DNA from: Desmonostoc muscorum FACHB-395 | Lineage (GTDB): Bacteria; Cyanobacteriota; Cyanobacteriia; Cyanobacteriales; Nostocaceae | Reading direction: 5' to 3' | Assembly: GCF_014698035.1 (NCBI RefSeq) | Contig: NZ_JACJSF010000017.1 | Span: 62,001-126,000 of the forward strand | Length of the DNA: 64,000 nt | In this document: one piece after another, positions 62,639 to 64,000 of the stretch | Layout: each line of letters opens with the position of its first letter | How positions within the stretch are numbered: position 1 is the stretch's first letter | The notes under the pieces: generated by a model | Seen by the model: the letters and a program-made list of their open reading frames with translations, nothing else | Databases searched by the model: none | What the model was told of the DNA's origin: nothing | Program-made: the position numbers and the translations under genes

Positions 62639-63181
62639 CTATTGAGGTCGCCCATAGTGAGCTAGACCCTTGCCATCGGGGGTTGCAAGTAGTAGAACTT
62701 GCTGCCCGGATTCATTTGTCTCAATCGACCACTCGTAAGTCTCAGGCTTTGCCGAATTGCGGCTGGAGTAGGTGCGCCCGCTATTGCAGATTTGCCCTTT
62801 GGATGTGCTGTCGCTAGGTTGAAAAGTCAGACGTTGACCTTCAATCTTAACTTTGCCTTTTTCCTGTATGAAGAGATTAGATTCACAGTTATAAGTGGTG
62901 ATTTGAAGCAGCCGATTTCGCTGGTAGTTACCGTTAGATGCGAGTTGAAATTGATCGCTTGAACCATTTGGGGCTGCTGGCCGACCTGTGTAGCTGTCTT
63001 GGTATTGGATAGACGAGATTCGACCATACCGCCACTCGCCCTGGAGTTCGGCAGGTACTCCAGCATCATTTTTACCCGCTTGACTTGCGCTTGGGTAAAA
63101 AACAAGGCTAGCGATAATTCCCAAACTAAACGCACTAGTAGTTAAAAGGTGAGCAGCTTTTGATTTTGTTATTGAGTACAT
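62639..63181 (-). CDS. Secreted small protein of unknown function
   Basis: About 180 residues from ATG 63181 (an ATG 12 codons upstream is less likely, since it shifts the signal inward). The signal peptide is at about 1-36: a lysine patch, LLTTSAFSLGIIASLVF, then PSASQAGK. The mature domain starts VPAELQGEWRYGRISSIQYQD, contains a Cys pair (TYNCESN, GQICNSG) and ends with strands (YEWSIETNESGQQVLLLATPDG). The ELQGEW start and beta-rich pattern recall lipocalin-like domains. No family assigned. Confidence 0.65.
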   Translation of the reverse strand: MYSITKSKAAHLLTTSAFSLGIIASLVFYPSASQAGKNDAGVPAELQGEWRYGRISSIQYQDSYTGRPAAPNGSSDQFQLASNGNYQRNRLLQITTYNCESNLFIQEKGKVKIEGQRLTFQPSDSTSKGQICNSGRTYSSRNSAKPETYEWSIETNESGQQVLLLATPDGKGLAHYGRPQ

Positions 63182-63290
63182 ATTGCTTTCTAGAAATAGA
63201 TTTATCAACAAATGCAAATTCTGCGTGTTTATGTATAGCTTTTCCCCGTAAGGGCGTACTAGCTGTACGCCCTACATCCAAACGAAAGAT

Positions 63291-63743
63291 TCACGCCAGA
63301 AATTGCAATCCATATTTGTTCAAAAGAGGCTGCACTTTGTCCATATTTGGCGGTAGGCTATCTGCAACTTGACCCATTTCTTCATAAAAGTTTTTCGCCC
63401 CTTGAGGTGCAATTAAAACCAGAAATTTAGCAGTAGCAGAACGAATCTTGAAGGCGTGTGGTGCATTGTGAGGAATGTTAACAAAAAAGCCGGTTGATGC
63501 CAAAATTGTTTCTGTACCAACTTGGATGTCTAGTTCTCCTTCGAGAATATAAAATGCCTCTTCCCAAGGGTGAGTGTGCAGTGGTGGCCCATTTTCTTCT
63601 GTGTCTGTAATTTCATAAATTTTCCAAGCTTGATTTGTCTCTTCACCAGTTGCTTTGGTGGTAAATTGTCCACCCATAATTGAAAATTGATTACCTTCTC
63701 CTGGTGCAAGAATAATTGGTTTACGCATGGTTGAAGTTTGCAT
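63291..63743 (-). CDS. Cupin domain protein
   Basis: 150 residues with one small-barrel cupin. Motif 1 is [24 protein letters not shown], with His, His and Glu as metal ligands; motif 2 is [17 protein letters not shown], with the last His. A full metal site is therefore likely, as in quercetin-dioxygenase-like cupins. The reaction cannot be predicted. The two neighbours (secreted protein, VOC-like protein) face the same way. Confidence 0.82.
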   Translation of the reverse strand: MQTSTMRKPIILAPGEGNQFSIMGGQFTTKATGEETNQAWKIYEITDTEENGPPLHTHPWEEAFYILEGELDIQVGTETILASTGFFVNIPHNAPHAFKIRSATAKFLVLIAPQGAKNFYEEMGQVADSLPPNMDKVQPLLNKYGLQFLA

Positions 63744-63948
63744 ACAAGTTACTCCGTACTGTGTAATTTGGTAGGTGTGAGCTATTAATTTGATTTGATG
63801 CTTTTAAGATTAGAAATTAATCGGGGAGAACTAGGGTAGATAAATGAGTAATTGGGATTTTTTTTGTAAAGGATTATTAAAATATAGGACTAAGGTTACA
63901 ATTTCTAGAAATCATTAGTAGCCTATTCTGGCTAAAGTCGATATTGCC

Positions 63949-64000
63949 ATGCCTAAAGAGCCGCTTAACTTTCCCAAAGCAGACATACTGGTGATTGATG
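63949..64000 (+). CDS. Start of a response-regulator/receiver protein (truncated by window)
   Basis: ATG at 63949 gives MPKEPLNFPKADILVID and then leaves the window. KADILVID is the first strand and first acidic residue of a CheY-type receiver, a common opening for cyanobacterial hybrid kinases and multi-receiver proteins. Only 17 residues are visible, so this is provisional. Confidence 0.5.
   Translation, partial: MPKEPLNFPKADILVID

Overview
The window comes from a cyanobacterium, almost certainly a filamentous, heterocyst-type member of the Nostocales. The evidence is genes for the photosynthetic apparatus (petG, psbY, a CytM-like cytochrome, the NDH-1 assembly factor CRR6), many cyanobacteria-only families (DUF3370, DUF3685, DUF760, TIGR02652), very frequent GCGATCGC (HIP1) octamers, and abundant ATGACNA-type heptamer repeats. 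It is ordinary chromosomal sequence of small operons separated by repeat-rich spacers. No tRNA, rRNA, CRISPR array or intact insertion sequence was seen.

Layout. 1-4.5 kb: the 5' part of a Uma2-type gene, a DUF3370 protein, a decayed peptidase C15 gene, hisH, rsmD, petG and cytM. 4.9-10.3 kb: a Crp-type regulator coupled to an amidase, an unrecognised membrane protein, and an AT-rich fatty acid desaturase. 10.4-20.6 kb: map, a cupredoxin, a two-domain M16 peptidase, a VOC protein, TIGR02652, a gamma-carbonic-anhydrase-like protein, psbY, folC and a sugar-type solute-binding lipoprotein. 20.8-26.1 kb: the type IV pilus cluster pilM-pilN-pilO-pilQ. 26.8-32.8 kb: HU, cobD, a flavoprotein oxidoreductase, a phytol/polyprenol-kinase-like protein and a DUF3685 pseudo-receiver protein. 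33-44.7 kb: a NACHT-pentapeptide NTPase, a Fur regulator with a 7-1-7 palindrome upstream, crr6, a GT9 glycosyltransferase, ispD, scpB, DUF760, an HtrA-type protease, a LysM-M23 peptidase and an isochorismatase-family hydrolase. 45.1-52.6 kb: a PaoABC-like molybdenum aldehyde oxidoreductase operon and, 2.5 kb downstream, an XdhC-family maturation factor. 53.1-61.4 kb: a very large two-component pair, a six-module response regulator and a 1,866-residue multi-PAS/GAF hybrid kinase. 62-64 kb: a VOC protein, a secreted small protein, a cupin and the first codons of another receiver protein.

The most unusual layer is the repeats. One palindromic element built around GACTTGTTTCAAGTTCTCAC occurs nine times in 32 kb, almost unchanged. 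Three unrelated tandem arrays have a 21-bp period and a fourth has a 42-bp period. Several MITE-like elements carry recognisable terminal inverted repeats. Repeat DNA has also entered genes without breaking the frame (M16 peptidase, cobD, DUF3685 protein, hybrid kinase, end of scpB), and it supplies or abuts the start codons of folC, rsmD, scpB, the oxidoreductase and the phytol-kinase-like gene. Two spacers hold recognisable gene remnants (a C15 peptidase and the C-terminus of a Gfo/Idh/MocA oxidoreductase).

All calls come from reading the sequence and from knowledge of the families; no database search was run.
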